NCBI RefSeq assembly: GCF_037120725.1
Contig: NZ_JBBAXC010000007.1
Location: 124,001-188,000 of the forward strand
Source: Bacillus spongiae
GTDB lineage: Bacteria; Bacillota; Bacilli; Bacillales; Bacillaceae_K
Reading direction: 5' to 3'
DNA length: 64,000 nucleotides
Position 1 is the first letter of the stretch; each line of letters opens with the position of its first letter. The notes under the pieces were generated by a model, which had not been told where the DNA came from, searched no databases, and worked only from the letters and a program-made list of their open reading frames with translations. Below are positions 54,427 to 63,603 of this stretch, piece after piece. The position numbers and the translations under genes were made by a program.

Positions 54427-55632
54427 TTGGAAGAGAAAAAAGAGAAGCTATGGAATTCGGCATTTATTATGCTGATGTTGGGGAATTTATTCGTATTTAT
54501 GAGCTTTCAAATGTTGTTGCCAACGTTGCCTCCGTATATTAAATCGATCGGAGCATCGGGGCTTGAAATTGGTTTAGTAACCGCATTATTCTCAATTGGT
54601 GCGGTGTTAAGTCGCCCGTTCATAGGACATATGCTAGAATATCAAAATCGAAGACCATTAGTCATTAGTGGGGCAGTGTTCCTCCTTGTCGTTACGATGG
54701 TCTACCCTATTTCTCAGATTGTAATTATCTTTTTATTATTCCGTTTTATTCACGGACTTGCATGGGGATGGTCCACAACCGTTAACGGAACAGCGGCTGT
54801 AGATGTTGTGCCAAGCTCACGATTAGGAGAAGGGATGGGGTATTATGGGTTATCTATCACTATAGCCATGATTATCGCACCTAGTGTAGGAATTTACTTA
54901 TATCAAGTAACAACCTTTACTACCGTGATTATCATTTCGAGTATTTTAGGTTTGATTGCGTTAGGACTGCTTTCTATTGTCCGTTACCGTACGCCTGAGC
55001 TTGTTCAAAAAACAAACCGAGAGGATTTAACTTTCTCTTATTTCCGTTCCTTTATTGAAAAGTCAAGTTGGTACCCATCCCTCATTACACTAGCAGCTAC
55101 ACTTGCTTACGGTACGATTGTGACGTTTATCGTTATTTTTGGTGAAGAACGTGGGATTGAACATATCTTTCTTTTTTATTTAGTCAATGCCGTCATGGCG
55201 TCTATTTCGCGCCCGATAGCAGGGAAATGGTTTGATCGAAATGGACCAAAGGGACTCGTTATCTTTTGTTTATCACTTTCCTTTGCGGGGATGTGGGCGT
55301 TATCGCTATCTTATTCAGCCATAGGTGTTATGATTGCAGGGGTTTTATTTGGAATTGGGTATGGATCGCTTACTCCTACCTTACAATCATGGACCATTTC
55401 TATTACGCCAGCCAATCGCATTGGAGTGGCGAATGGAATGTTCTTTTCTTCTATTGACTTAGGGATTGGATTAAGCGGATTGCTGTTTGGTGCATTAGCA
55501 GCATACGTGGAAATATCTGCACTGTTTCAGATTTCTAGTTTCTTTTTAATTATGGGAATCATCTTGACTCTGTTAGAAAATCGGAAACAAAAAGCATCTT
55601 ATCGTAATGAAGTGAAAACGGTAGAAAGCTAG
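54427..55632 (+). CDS. MFS transporter (YfmO/YhhS-like drug or sugar exporter)
   Basis: The protein has 401 residues from a TTG at 54427 behind AAGGGAGTGG; the longer frame from 54358 has a poor start. It has twelve helices, with motif A-like GAVLSRPFIGHMLEYQNRRPLVI between helices 2 and 3 and FRFIHGLAWGWSTT in helix 4. This fits DHA1-type exporters. The substrate is unknown. A hairpin follows at 55639. Confidence 0.88.
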   Translation: MEEKKEKLWNSAFIMLMLGNLFVFMSFQMLLPTLPPYIKSIGASGLEIGLVTALFSIGAVLSRPFIGHMLEYQNRRPLVISGAVFLLVVTMVYPISQIVIIFLLFRFIHGLAWGWSTTVNGTAAVDVVPSSRLGEGMGYYGLSITIAMIIAPSVGIYLYQVTTFTTVIIISSILGLIALGLLSIVRYRTPELVQKTNREDLTFSYFRSFIEKSSWYPSLITLAATLAYGTIVTFIVIFGEERGIEHIFLFYLVNAVMASISRPIAGKWFDRNGPKGLVIFCLSLSFAGMWALSLSYSAIGVMIAGVLFGIGYGSLTPTLQSWTISITPANRIGVANGMFFSSIDLGIGLSGLLFGALAAYVEISALFQISSFFLIMGIILTLLENRKQKASYRNEVKTVES

Positions 55633-55638
55633 CTTTTC

Positions 55639-55669
55639 ATACCACGGGCTGAATGCCTGTGGTATTTGT
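55639..55669 (+). terminator. Probable terminator after the MFS gene
   Basis: ATACCACGGGC / GCCTGTGGTAT (one bulge) is followed by TTTGT. Confidence 0.5.
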
Positions 55670-55749
55670 ATTATAATGTTGGAAATATAGTGAATTTTCG
55701 ATATGATAGAATAGGAGAAAAAAGCTACATACATAGATGGAGGGATTCG

Positions 55750-56973
55750 ATGGAGAATCAATTAAATAAATATGCAGAACTAGCTGTAAAAGTTGGTGCG
55801 AATGTTCAAAAAGGACAATATTTATGGGTCTCAGCTCCAATAGGCACCGAGGATTTCGTTCGCCGTGTTGTAAAGGAAGCGTATGCTGCAGGAGCATCAA
55901 AAGTTCATGTTGAGTGGCAGGATGATGTAATTACGCGAACACATTTTGAATTAGCATCAGAGGAGGCTTTTCGTGAGTTCCCGGAATGGATTGTTCAAGC
56001 ATACGAAGAGCTAATAGAAAAACGTGGAACCCTATTACATATTGATGCATCTGACCCTGACCTATTAAAAGGCATTGATGTTGACCGCATTATGGCCTAT
56101 CAAAAAATACAGGGAGAGGCGCTTGAGAAGTTTAAAGAGGCTATGCAAACGGATAAAATTAGCTGGTCCATTATTGCTTTACCTAGTCCAAAGTGGGCGA
56201 CAAAAGTATTTCCTAACCTTCCTGAAGCTGATCGGATGCCGGCTCTTTGGGAAGCCATTTTCAAGTCGGTGAGAATTGATTTAGACAATCCTATCGAAGC
56301 TTGGAAAACCCATATTGAAACGTTGAAATCTAAAGCGACTCAGATGACAGAGAAAAAATTTAAAAAGCTACATTATAAAGCACCAGGTACGGATTTAACG
56401 ATTGAGTTACCAGAGAAACACTTATGGGTAACAGGCAGTTCTGTAACTCCAGAGGATGTAACTTTCGTGGCAAATATGCCGACAGAGGAAGTCTATACAG
56501 TACCGGTAAAGACTGGAGTTAATGGATACGTTTCTAGTTCCAAACCACTTGCTTATCGAGGGAATGTTATTGATGAATTTAAGCTTACATTTGAAGATGG
56601 GAAAATCGTTCAAGTAGAAGCGAAGGAAGGACAAGAGTTACTTGAGAAGATGATTGCCACAGATGAGGGAGCAAGTTACATTGGTGAAGTTGCACTTGTC
56701 CCACATCATTCCCCGATTTCAAACTCAGGCATTCTATTTTTCAACACACTGTTTGATGAGAATGCTTCCAATCATTTAGCGATTGGTTCAGCGTACCCAA
56801 CATGTTATGAAGGTGGCGCGGAGCTTTCTGAAGAAGAGCGTAAAGAAGCGGGAATGAACGACAGTATCGTTCATGAAGATTTTATGATTGGCTCTGAAGC
56901 TATGGACATTGATGGTATATACGAGGACGGCACGTCTGAACCGATTTTCCGTAAAGGAAATTGGGCATTTTAA
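55750..56973 (+). CDS. M29 family aminopeptidase
   Basis: The protein has 407 residues from the ATG at 55750 (GGAGGG upstream); the in-frame ATG at 55666 is inside the promoter region. The M29 pattern is clear: VGANVQKGQYLWVSAPI near the start, ELPEKHLWVTG, NMPTEEVYTVPVKTGVNG, SYIGEVALVPHHSPIS and NDSIVHEDFMIGS, which contain the Glu, His and Asp metal ligands. These are cytoplasmic metallo-aminopeptidases of broad specificity (AmpS, aminopeptidase T). Confidence 0.92.
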   Translation: MENQLNKYAELAVKVGANVQKGQYLWVSAPIGTEDFVRRVVKEAYAAGASKVHVEWQDDVITRTHFELASEEAFREFPEWIVQAYEELIEKRGTLLHIDASDPDLLKGIDVDRIMAYQKIQGEALEKFKEAMQTDKISWSIIALPSPKWATKVFPNLPEADRMPALWEAIFKSVRIDLDNPIEAWKTHIETLKSKATQMTEKKFKKLHYKAPGTDLTIELPEKHLWVTGSSVTPEDVTFVANMPTEEVYTVPVKTGVNGYVSSSKPLAYRGNVIDEFKLTFEDGKIVQVEAKEGQELLEKMIATDEGASYIGEVALVPHHSPISNSGILFFNTLFDENASNHLAIGSAYPTCYEGGAELSEEERKEAGMNDSIVHEDFMIGSEAMDIDGIYEDGTSEPIFRKGNWAF

Positions 56974-56991
56974 TTGTGAATAGGCGGTAAG

Positions 56992-57022
56992 AAAGGGTGA
57001 CCATGTGAGGTTACCCTTTTTA
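56992..57022 (+). terminator. Terminator after the aminopeptidase gene
   Basis: AAAGGGTGAC / GTTACCCTTT has a loop of about 8 and is followed by TTT. Confidence 0.75.
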
Positions 57023-57318
57023 AATGAGAAAAACCTTTGCTTACTCTCTTTCTCTTACAAATAGGGGAAATATTTGGCCAGTTTGAGTGTTTTTTTAAAC
57101 GATTTGGAACAGCATGAAAGGGAAAATGGGAGATATATGATGTCATGGGAAGCCAATTCGATGATTAATTGCATTATAAAGACAAGATTTTAAAAAAAGA
57201 AAGGGAACATTTTTGAATTTCCAGACTTTTATTGATTTCACTTAATCATTTCTTTACACTATTAACGTAACGAAGAATATTTAGTGGTTAAATTAGTAGG
57301 AGACTTTCTCCTTAGAGG
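57023..57318. other. Upstream region of the ThrE-type exporter
   Basis: About 300 bases without a gene. AGGAGA / TCTCCT (57299-57313) forms a small hairpin just before the start of the exporter gene and could mask its ribosome site. Confidence 0.3.
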
Positions 57319-58089
57319 GTGATGGAGTTGGAGCAAGATAGAGAATTGATAGATGATGTGATGAAAGTATGTCTATTGGCAGGAAAGCTGATGCTGATGA
57401 GTGGAGCAGAAACGTATCGGGTGGAGGATACGATGATTAGAATTGCCGCAGCCTATGGGATGGATCAGTCCCATAGTTATGTTACCCCAACGGGCATTAT
57501 TTTTTCCCTCGAGGGATTGGAAACGACAGAAACGAAATTGATTCGAATTGTGGAACGCTCGACAGATTTAAAGCAAGTAACGGTAGTTAATTCAATATCT
57601 CGTCAAATAAGTGGTGGTGAAATGACTGTCAGTCAGGCTTACGAAAGACTAAAAGAGGTAGAACAGAAAAGACAAACCTTTTCGCTTCCTATTCAAACAG
57701 TTGCAGCGGCCGTTATTGGTGGTTGTTTTGTTATTATGTTTCAAGGGAATTGGCATGATTTTATTCCTGCTTTCCTTGCTGGTGGTGTGGGTTTCTATAG
57801 CTTTATGTCCATTCATAAAGTAATCGAGATTAAGTTTTTTGCTGAATTTCTAGCCTCTGTCTTTATCGGATTATTAGCCAATGTTTTCGTTTTGACGGGT
57901 ATTGGGCAAGAACTAGACAAGATTATCATTGGTTCGGTCATGCCACTTGTTCCTGGACTACTCATTACGAATGCGGTGAGGGATTTAATGGCCGGTCATT
58001 TAGTCTCAGGATTATCAAAAGGGGCGGAAGCCTTTTTAACAGCTTTTGCGATCGGTTCGGGCATTGCTGTCGTATTTACCATTATGTGA
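57319..58089 (+). CDS. Threonine/serine exporter ThrE family, N-terminal-type subunit (YjjP-like)
   Basis: This protein of about 256 residues (GTG 57319, with ATG 57322 and TTG 57328 as alternatives) has a soluble N-terminal part with LMLMSGAETYRVEDTMIRIA and SYVTPTGIIFS. Five hydrophobic helices follow. This is the DUF1212/ThrE domain. In Bacilli and E. coli (YjjP/YjjB) the ThrE exporter is split into two proteins, and the partner follows here 10 bases later. Members export threonine, serine or succinate. Confidence 0.88.
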   Translation: MMELEQDRELIDDVMKVCLLAGKLMLMSGAETYRVEDTMIRIAAAYGMDQSHSYVTPTGIIFSLEGLETTETKLIRIVERSTDLKQVTVVNSISRQISGGEMTVSQAYERLKEVEQKRQTFSLPIQTVAAAVIGGCFVIMFQGNWHDFIPAFLAGGVGFYSFMSIHKVIEIKFFAEFLASVFIGLLANVFVLTGIGQELDKIIIGSVMPLVPGLLITNAVRDLMAGHLVSGLSKGAEAFLTAFAIGSGIAVVFTIM

Positions 58090-58099
58090 GGTGAGTGGG

Positions 58100-58546
58100 T
58101 TGTTTTACATTGAACAGCTTGTGACAAGTTTTATTGCATCAGCAGCTTTTGGTGTTATTTTTAATGCGCCAAAGGAATCTTTAGTTAAGGGTGGGTTTGT
58201 TGGGGCATTTGGTTGGATGATTTACACCATGTTGTCCTTGTTTGAAATGGATGATGTCCTTGCGACACTCATTGCCACGTTTTTTATAGCTGTCATGAGT
58301 CAAGTGTTTGCTAGAAGGTATCGAACACCCGTTATTATTTTTAGTGTCGCAGGAATCATTCCGTTAGTACCAGGAGGGCTCGCTTATGATGCGATGAGAC
58401 GATTCGTGCTGAATGATTACGATACAGCAATTACGCTAGCGGCTAAAGCTTTAATGATTTCAGGCTCAATTGCGATAGGTCTTGTATTCTCTGAAGTTGT
58501 AAATCAGATGATTCGCCAGTCAAAATTTAAACATAGTCGACCATAA
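58100..58546 (+). CDS. ThrE-type exporter, C-terminal-type subunit (YjjB-like)
   Basis: The protein has 148 residues from a TTG at 58100, with GAGGTGAG (58088-58095) overlapping the upstream stop. It has four to five helices, with LVKGGFVGAFGWMIY and the conserved PVIIFSVAGIIPLVPGGLAYDAMR motif of ThrE_2 proteins. It pairs with the preceding subunit to complete the exporter. Confidence 0.88.
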   Translation: MFYIEQLVTSFIASAAFGVIFNAPKESLVKGGFVGAFGWMIYTMLSLFEMDDVLATLIATFFIAVMSQVFARRYRTPVIIFSVAGIIPLVPGGLAYDAMRRFVLNDYDTAITLAAKALMISGSIAIGLVFSEVVNQMIRQSKFKHSRP

Positions 58547-58552
58547 GAATAG

Positions 58553-59761
58553 TTACAGTTCCACCTGCTCTTTTTCATCTACGTGAAGTGTGGTTGGTTC
58601 TTTTTTATTGAAATGGATTTTACATATATCGATAGTCTGCTTTTGGTGAGAGTGAAAAACATGCGCTTCCGCTTTGTGACTAAGTACAAAGTGAGTGTGA
58701 TTTGCCAAAGTCCTTTGATAAAGGGGATTTTTCACGGCGAGATGTCCTTGACCCTTTACGATCATGATAAGGTAGTCTTTCTCCGGTATAAAAGGAACAT
58801 CTACTTGTAAAGTTGTTTTTTTGCCTAATATCGTTTGTAACAGGGGGATACTTTGCAAGAGAATACTTTGATGGTTTCCTTCAAGTAGGTACGTTTCGCC
58901 TGGTATTGAAAAAACGCTCCGAACAGTTGTGTTTCCATCACCGAGCTCTGTAGAAAGCGTCCCTATCACTTCACCGTCACCACGTTTAGAAGAGGTTGAA
59001 ATTACTTTTAACCCATTGATGGTTTGTTGTCCAATTCCAGCAATTAGTGATAGTTTTACCTTTCTTTTCTTCAATAGTCGTGCATCTTTATTTAATGAAT
59101 TGAGAAATTCATTTTTTGTCTTCATGTTGGAGATATTGCTCCAATGCCAATGGAGGGTGCCTTTTTTTAGTAAATAGTTTCCATAGTCTTCACTAGGAAT
59201 GAGGTCGCGAAGGCCTTTAAATTGTTGATGAATTGTTGAAGTGATGTCTGTTTCATAAAGGTAAGAAAAGAGATAGAGGTAGGCATTCATAAATAAAGGA
59301 GTAAGTGTCGGTTCAGAGGGGGCTAGTTTTTCTCCACTCGTCCAATACATATAGTGAGGCGGGCAGCCGCTGTTTGGTGTTCCAATTAAAATAACTTGAT
59401 GAATGTCTTTTTCGTAAACACGGCTTTCGATATATGCTCTCGTAAGTAAACCGCCCATACTATGAGCAACGATATTTACTTTTTTATGGTTTGTTTGTTT
59501 TTTTACCTTCTTAATCGTTTTCATTAAATACTCTTTAAATGAAACTCTCACTTTTTTTCGCCAATCATAATAAGCGATAAATAAATCTACATCTTTCTGA
59601 TAACCAAGTGCTTGTTCTAGCGCGGTAATAAAGGGGTCGTACACAATACTTGCGATACCGAAATGCCATTTTCCTGTCCCTTGAATAATGTTTTCACTCA
59701 TTGAACCGAAAAGGCCAGGGACAAAAATCAACGGAGTGGCTTCCTTTTTCGCTGATAACAT
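58553..59761 (-). CDS. Lipase-like alpha/beta hydrolase (LCAT/PGAP1-like)
   Basis: This 402-residue protein starts with a lipase-type oxyanion segment TPLIFVPGLFGSMSENI. The nucleophile elbow is in VNIVAHSMGGLLTRAY, followed by LIGTPNSGCPPHYMYW. The C-terminal 100 residues form a beta-rich domain. No signal peptide is visible, so it is cytoplasmic or released by another route. The ATG at 59761 follows AAAGGAGGG. It is convergent with the ThrE pair and has only a 6-base gap to it. The substrate is unknown. Confidence 0.8.
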   Translation of the reverse strand: MLSAKKEATPLIFVPGLFGSMSENIIQGTGKWHFGIASIVYDPFITALEQALGYQKDVDLFIAYYDWRKKVRVSFKEYLMKTIKKVKKQTNHKKVNIVAHSMGGLLTRAYIESRVYEKDIHQVILIGTPNSGCPPHYMYWTSGEKLAPSEPTLTPLFMNAYLYLFSYLYETDITSTIHQQFKGLRDLIPSEDYGNYLLKKGTLHWHWSNISNMKTKNEFLNSLNKDARLLKKRKVKLSLIAGIGQQTINGLKVISTSSKRGDGEVIGTLSTELGDGNTTVRSVFSIPGETYLLEGNHQSILLQSIPLLQTILGKKTTLQVDVPFIPEKDYLIMIVKGQGHLAVKNPLYQRTLANHTHFVLSHKAEAHVFHSHQKQTIDICKIHFNKKEPTTLHVDEKEQVEL

Positions 59762-59885
59762 CAAACCCTCCTTTCGAGAAGTTTTTTACTAGATTATATT
59801 CAGACAGGACAGAATCAAGAAGTGATAAATGAATCCGACTAATTTATGTAAACATCACTTATCAACAGGGTCCCTTTTTCAGTTT

Positions 59886-59919
59886 ATAAAAAAGGGCGAC
59901 TTCAAGATTGAAATCACCC
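59886..59919 (-). terminator. Terminator after the four-repeat secreted protein gene
   Basis: On the minus strand, GGGTGATTTC / GAAGTCGCCC (two mismatches or G-U pairs) with a 6-base loop is followed by six T. Confidence 0.75.
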
Positions 59920-59926
59920 ACTTCCA

Positions 59927-60682
59927 TTAAAGGCTAGTCATACTATTTTGTTGTTCAGCTTCTACACCAGTAGCGGGGCTATCGGTTGAACTAGGACGTT
60001 GACCGTTACGGTTATTAAATTCAATCCCTAATTCTTGTAGTTGTTCTTTTGCTTCTTCCTTCGTTAATTCACCCGCTTCGACTTGTTCCCGAATGGCATC
60101 AAGCGCTGCTCTTGTCTCATCATCTAATTGGTTCGGTCTTGCTTTAAACTTTTTAGGAAAAGTAATTCCAAGTTCTTCTGCCATTTCCTTTGCTTCTTCT
60201 TTCGTTAATTCACCATTTTTCACTTGTTCACGTAGATCTTTAATTTGGGCCTTTACCTCTTCATCAAATCCGTCGAATGATGAAGGAGGTAGTTGAATGC
60301 CAATTTCCTCAAGGAACTGACGTGCTTCTTCTGAGGTGATTTCTCCTGCTTCAACTTGCTCGCGAATATCATGTGTTTGTTGATGTGTTTCCTCATCTAA
60401 CTTGGAATGGTTACTATTTTCATTTAAATGCTTAGGGTGTTCAACACCAAGCTCTGCAAATTTTTCACTCGCTTCTTCCTTTGTTAACTCTCCACTTTCA
60501 AGTAAATCACGAATCTCTTGTAGTTGTGCCTGTGTTTCCTCATCTAAGTTCTCAACCCATTCAGGTGCATTAACTGGAGTAGCTTGTTTCGGTTCATTTG
60601 CGATGGCCGTATAAGCGGTTGGAGCAGCAATAGCTGTTGCAAGTGCTCCAGCAACGAATTTCGTCGATAATAAATTTAACAT
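59927..60682 (-). CDS. Secreted protein with four acidic helical repeats, unknown function
   Basis: The protein has 251 residues from the ATG at 60682 (GGAGG upstream). A signal-like N-terminus (MLNLLSTKFVAGALATAIAAPTAYTAIA) is followed by four units of about 45 residues. Each reads roughly LDEET-A-L--IREQVE-GELTKEEAKE-L-ELGI. The units are joined by polar linkers, and a Ser/Thr-rich tail ends the protein. Each unit looks like two short helices with a GELT/GEIT turn. The composition is strongly acidic. No enzyme motif is present. It may bind the wall, metal or a protein partner; no function is claimed. Confidence 0.75.
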   Translation of the reverse strand: MLNLLSTKFVAGALATAIAAPTAYTAIANEPKQATPVNAPEWVENLDEETQAQLQEIRDLLESGELTKEEASEKFAELGVEHPKHLNENSNHSKLDEETHQQTHDIREQVEAGEITSEEARQFLEEIGIQLPPSSFDGFDEEVKAQIKDLREQVKNGELTKEEAKEMAEELGITFPKKFKARPNQLDDETRAALDAIREQVEAGELTKEEAKEQLQELGIEFNNRNGQRPSSTDSPATGVEAEQQNSMTSL

Positions 60683-61101
60683 TTTATCATCCTCCATAAT
60701 TAATTTTATTTCTTCCTTCTTACACGTCTAATAGTAGGACAGGAATGTGTCAATAAAATGTCAGTATCCTTTTTTGTTTTTCTTTGAATGTCATCATTAG
60801 CAGTATTTTTTATGTATTTCTACTTTCTTAGATATCCTAGAAATGGGAATAAATAAGGAGAGGTTATAAAATATCATGATAGTGATAAAACAAAGGCATT
60901 AGGGGTATCTACCTCTTTATATTAATGAGAAGTATGTATATTCTTCATAAGGATTGACTTAATAATAAGGAAAAGTTGGACCTGACAAGTTTATTTTGCA
61001 ATACGAATGAAACATAGGGATTACATAAACATGCTAGTATAAGTAGAGTAATGGTATAGCGTTACGTGTAAAACTATAGAAGGTTAAGGCGGTTTTTAAG
61101 A
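60683..61101. other. Divergent promoter region between the repeat protein and the two-component system
   Basis: About 420 bases without a gene. On the minus strand two TGACA pentamers lie exactly 11 bases apart at 60748-60763; one is part of a TTGACA -35 box for the repeat-protein gene. On the plus strand, TTGACT near 60954 and TATAAG near 61038 are possible promoter elements. Confidence 0.35.
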
Positions 61102-61785
61102 ATGAAAATATTACTTGTAGAAGATGATAAAACGATTGCAACTGGACTTGAGTATTCATTACAGCAAGATCAGTTTTCTACGGTTCTTTGTCATGATGTC
61201 GCATCTGCAAAAAAAATAATTTCCGAAGGACTAAGTCAATTTGCTTTATGTCTATTTGATGTATCCCTTCCTGATGGAACTGGTTATGAATTATGCCAAT
61301 ATGTGAAAGAGATAAGTGATATTCCCGTTATCTTTTTAACTGCGAGTGATGATGAAGTAAATATCGTAATGGGGCTTGATATGGGAGCAGATGATTATAT
61401 AACAAAACCTTTTCGAATTCGTGAGCTTCTTTCCAGAATAAAATCGGTGTTAAGAAGGTACCAAAAACAAGGTCAACCGAATACGATGATTGCCATTCAT
61501 AATATAAAAATAAATACGCTTGAAGGCAAAGTATATAAACAGGGGAATGAAGTGGATTTGACTGCTTTAGAGTACCGTTTACTACTTATCTTTGCCAATC
61601 ATATCGGTCAAGTTCTCTCTCGGAATCAGTTGTTAGAACGAATTTGGGATATTGCTGGAGACTTTGTAAATGATAACACATTAACGGTTTACATAAAGAG
61701 ACTTCGAGAAAAATTAGAGGATAACCCCCAAAATCCAACGATTATTAAAACAGTACGTGGTTTGGGCTATAAGGTGGGGGAATAA
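61102..61785 (+). CDS. OmpR-family response regulator
   Basis: This 227-residue protein has an N-terminal receiver with the acidic pocket ED (7-8), phosphoacceptor D53 in CLFDVSLPDG, T80 and K102 (ITKPF). A C-terminal winged helix follows (VDLTALEYRLLLIFANHIGQVLSRNQLLERIW). It is followed at once by a histidine kinase and then an ABC transporter, the usual set for sensing and resisting cell-envelope-active peptides or for controlling a MacB-like exporter. Its target is probably the transporter promoter, which carries a long inverted repeat. Confidence 0.93.
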   Translation: MKILLVEDDKTIATGLEYSLQQDQFSTVLCHDVASAKKIISEGLSQFALCLFDVSLPDGTGYELCQYVKEISDIPVIFLTASDDEVNIVMGLDMGADDYITKPFRIRELLSRIKSVLRRYQKQGQPNTMIAIHNIKINTLEGKVYKQGNEVDLTALEYRLLLIFANHIGQVLSRNQLLERIWDIAGDFVNDNTLTVYIKRLREKLEDNPQNPTIIKTVRGLGYKVGE

Positions 61786-61786
61786 T

Positions 61787-62791
61787 ATGATTCGAAATCG
61801 AGAAATCCAGCTTTTACTTATGGTTATGTGTTCTGTCAGTATTATAGCTATCATTATTGCTGCTATTCTTTCACCTATTTTCGCATGGCTGATGTTCATT
61901 GTGTCTATTATCTTAATTGGATGTTGCTTTGTCTTTACATGGTGGCGGTATCGCGAATTAGCTACATTATCTGGTTATTTACGCCAAATTAGTAGTGGTG
62001 ATTACACATTGGATGTTCGAGATAATCGTGAAGGTGAGCTAAGTATTCTAAAAGATAATATTTATAAAATGACGAGAAAACTATCAGAACAGAGTGCTGT
62101 TTTACAGCAAGAAAAGTTGCAACTTACAAACGCCATTTCAGATATATCTCATCAACTTAAAACACCGCTTACCTCAATGACTGTGATGACTGATTTAATT
62201 AGTGATGTCAATCTTCCCGAGGAAAGAAGAATAGAATTTACCCGCAATATTGAGGTTCAGCTCGAGCGTATTGAATGGCTTGTGTCCTCTTTATTAAAAC
62301 TATCGAAAATCGACGCAGGAACGGTGATATTTAAGAAAAACGAAGTCATCGTTGATGAGCTCATTCGACATGCTCTACAACCGGTTTTAATCACGATGGA
62401 AATTAAAGAACAAACTGTTTCTATTGAAGGCAATGAAAGGGTCTCTTTCTACGGTGATTTTAATTGGACTGCAGAAGCTTTAATAAATATTTTAAAAAAC
62501 TGTGTAGAACATACGATGGAGGGGGGGAAGATTGAGATTTCTTTCTCAGAAAATGTTCTCTTTACGGAAATAACGATTTCGGATAATGGAAAAGGAATTT
62601 CAAAGGAAGACCTTCCCTACATTTTTAAACGATTTTATCGAGGAAAGAATGCTAATGATGATAGCGTAGGGATTGGCCTCGCTATGGCTCAAAGTATTGT
62701 CACTAGCCAAAATGGAACGATTGAAGTGGAAAGTGGAGAGGAGCAGGGGACCCAATTTCGACTAAAGTTTTATAAGAGTATTCATGGCTAA
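61787..62791 (+). CDS. Sensor histidine kinase
   Basis: The protein has 334 residues from the ATG at 61787, one base after the regulator stop, with GGTGGGGG upstream. Two membrane helices (about 8-29 and 31-52) have almost no loop between them. A HAMP-like region is followed by the phosphoacceptor H122 in ISHQLKTPLTS, then N, G1 (DNGKGIS), F and G2 boxes. With no extracellular sensor domain it belongs to the intramembrane-sensing type, which often relies on its partner ABC transporter for signal input. Confidence 0.92.
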   Translation: MIRNREIQLLLMVMCSVSIIAIIIAAILSPIFAWLMFIVSIILIGCCFVFTWWRYRELATLSGYLRQISSGDYTLDVRDNREGELSILKDNIYKMTRKLSEQSAVLQQEKLQLTNAISDISHQLKTPLTSMTVMTDLISDVNLPEERRIEFTRNIEVQLERIEWLVSSLLKLSKIDAGTVIFKKNEVIVDELIRHALQPVLITMEIKEQTVSIEGNERVSFYGDFNWTAEALINILKNCVEHTMEGGKIEISFSENVLFTEITISDNGKGISKEDLPYIFKRFYRGKNANDDSVGIGLAMAQSIVTSQNGTIEVESGEEQGTQFRLKFYKSIHG

Positions 62792-62817
62792 CATCATGTG
62801 TTTATGTGGATTACCTC

Positions 62818-62869
62818 CTATTAAGTGACTTGAAAATGACGAAATTGTCACTTTCAAGTCACTTAATAG
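62818..62869. repeat. Inverted repeat with 18-bp perfect arms between kinase and ABC genes
   Basis: The arms 62818-62835 and 62852-62869 are fully complementary. The central 16 bases contain TGAC-N6-GTCA, which extends the symmetry. A further palindrome CTATCATGATAG lies at 62895-62906, just before the ABC ATPase site. No T-run follows, so this is more likely an operator or attenuator than a simple terminator. Confidence 0.7.
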
Positions 62870-62919
62870 TCATGTTTGCTCACTATACTGTAGCTATCAT
62901 GATAGTTGGAGGTAATACA

Positions 62920-63603
62920 ATGGAAATTGTAAAAATAGATCATTTATCAAAAATATACGGAAAAGATGAAATGGCGGTTAAAGCACTCGATGATGTTTCA
63001 TTTTCAATAGAAAAAGGAGAGTTTGTTGCCATTATTGGACCGTCGGGTTCTGGGAAATCGACGCTTATGCATATGCTGGGTGGGGTGGATCGACCGACGA
63101 GCGGAACGGTAAAAATAAATGATACAGATATATATAACTTAAATGAAACACAGCTAGCCATCTTCAGACGTAGACAAATCGGGTTAATTTATCAGTTTTA
63201 TAATCTCATTCCAACGTTAACGGTTGAAGAAAATATTACCCTCCCGTTGTTGCTTGATGGACATACGGTGGATAAGCAGCGCTTATCGGACATCGTTACT
63301 ACGTTAAATCTTGATAAACGGTTGAACCATTTACCAAATCAATTGTCAGGTGGGCAACAGCAACGTGTCTCAATTGGTAGAGCGCTCATTAGTCAGCCTG
63401 CCTTAATGCTAGCAGATGAACCGACAGGAAATCTTGATAGCAAAAATAGTCGTGAAATCATGGATTTATTACTAGCATTCAATAAATCCTATCAGCAAAC
63501 ATTAGTGTTGATTACTCACGATGATCGAATTGCCCTTCAAGCCGACCGAATTATCACGATTGAAGATGGTAAAGTTGTAAAAGATGAGAGAGTTCGCTCA
63601 TGA
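62920..63603 (+). CDS. ABC transporter ATP-binding protein (MacB/LolD/BceA type)
   Basis: The protein has 227 residues from the ATG at 62920 (TTGGAGG upstream); the longer frame from 62806 runs through the inverted repeat and is not used. Motifs are Walker A GPSGSGKST, Q-loop, signature LSGGQQQR, Walker B LMLADEPTGNLD and the H-loop LITHDD. This is the ATPase type that works with FtsX-like permeases. The next gene overlaps by four bases (ATGA). Confidence 0.93.
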   Translation: MEIVKIDHLSKIYGKDEMAVKALDDVSFSIEKGEFVAIIGPSGSGKSTLMHMLGGVDRPTSGTVKINDTDIYNLNETQLAIFRRRQIGLIYQFYNLIPTLTVEENITLPLLLDGHTVDKQRLSDIVTTLNLDKRLNHLPNQLSGGQQQRVSIGRALISQPALMLADEPTGNLDSKNSREIMDLLLAFNKSYQQTLVLITHDDRIALQADRIITIEDGKVVKDERVRS

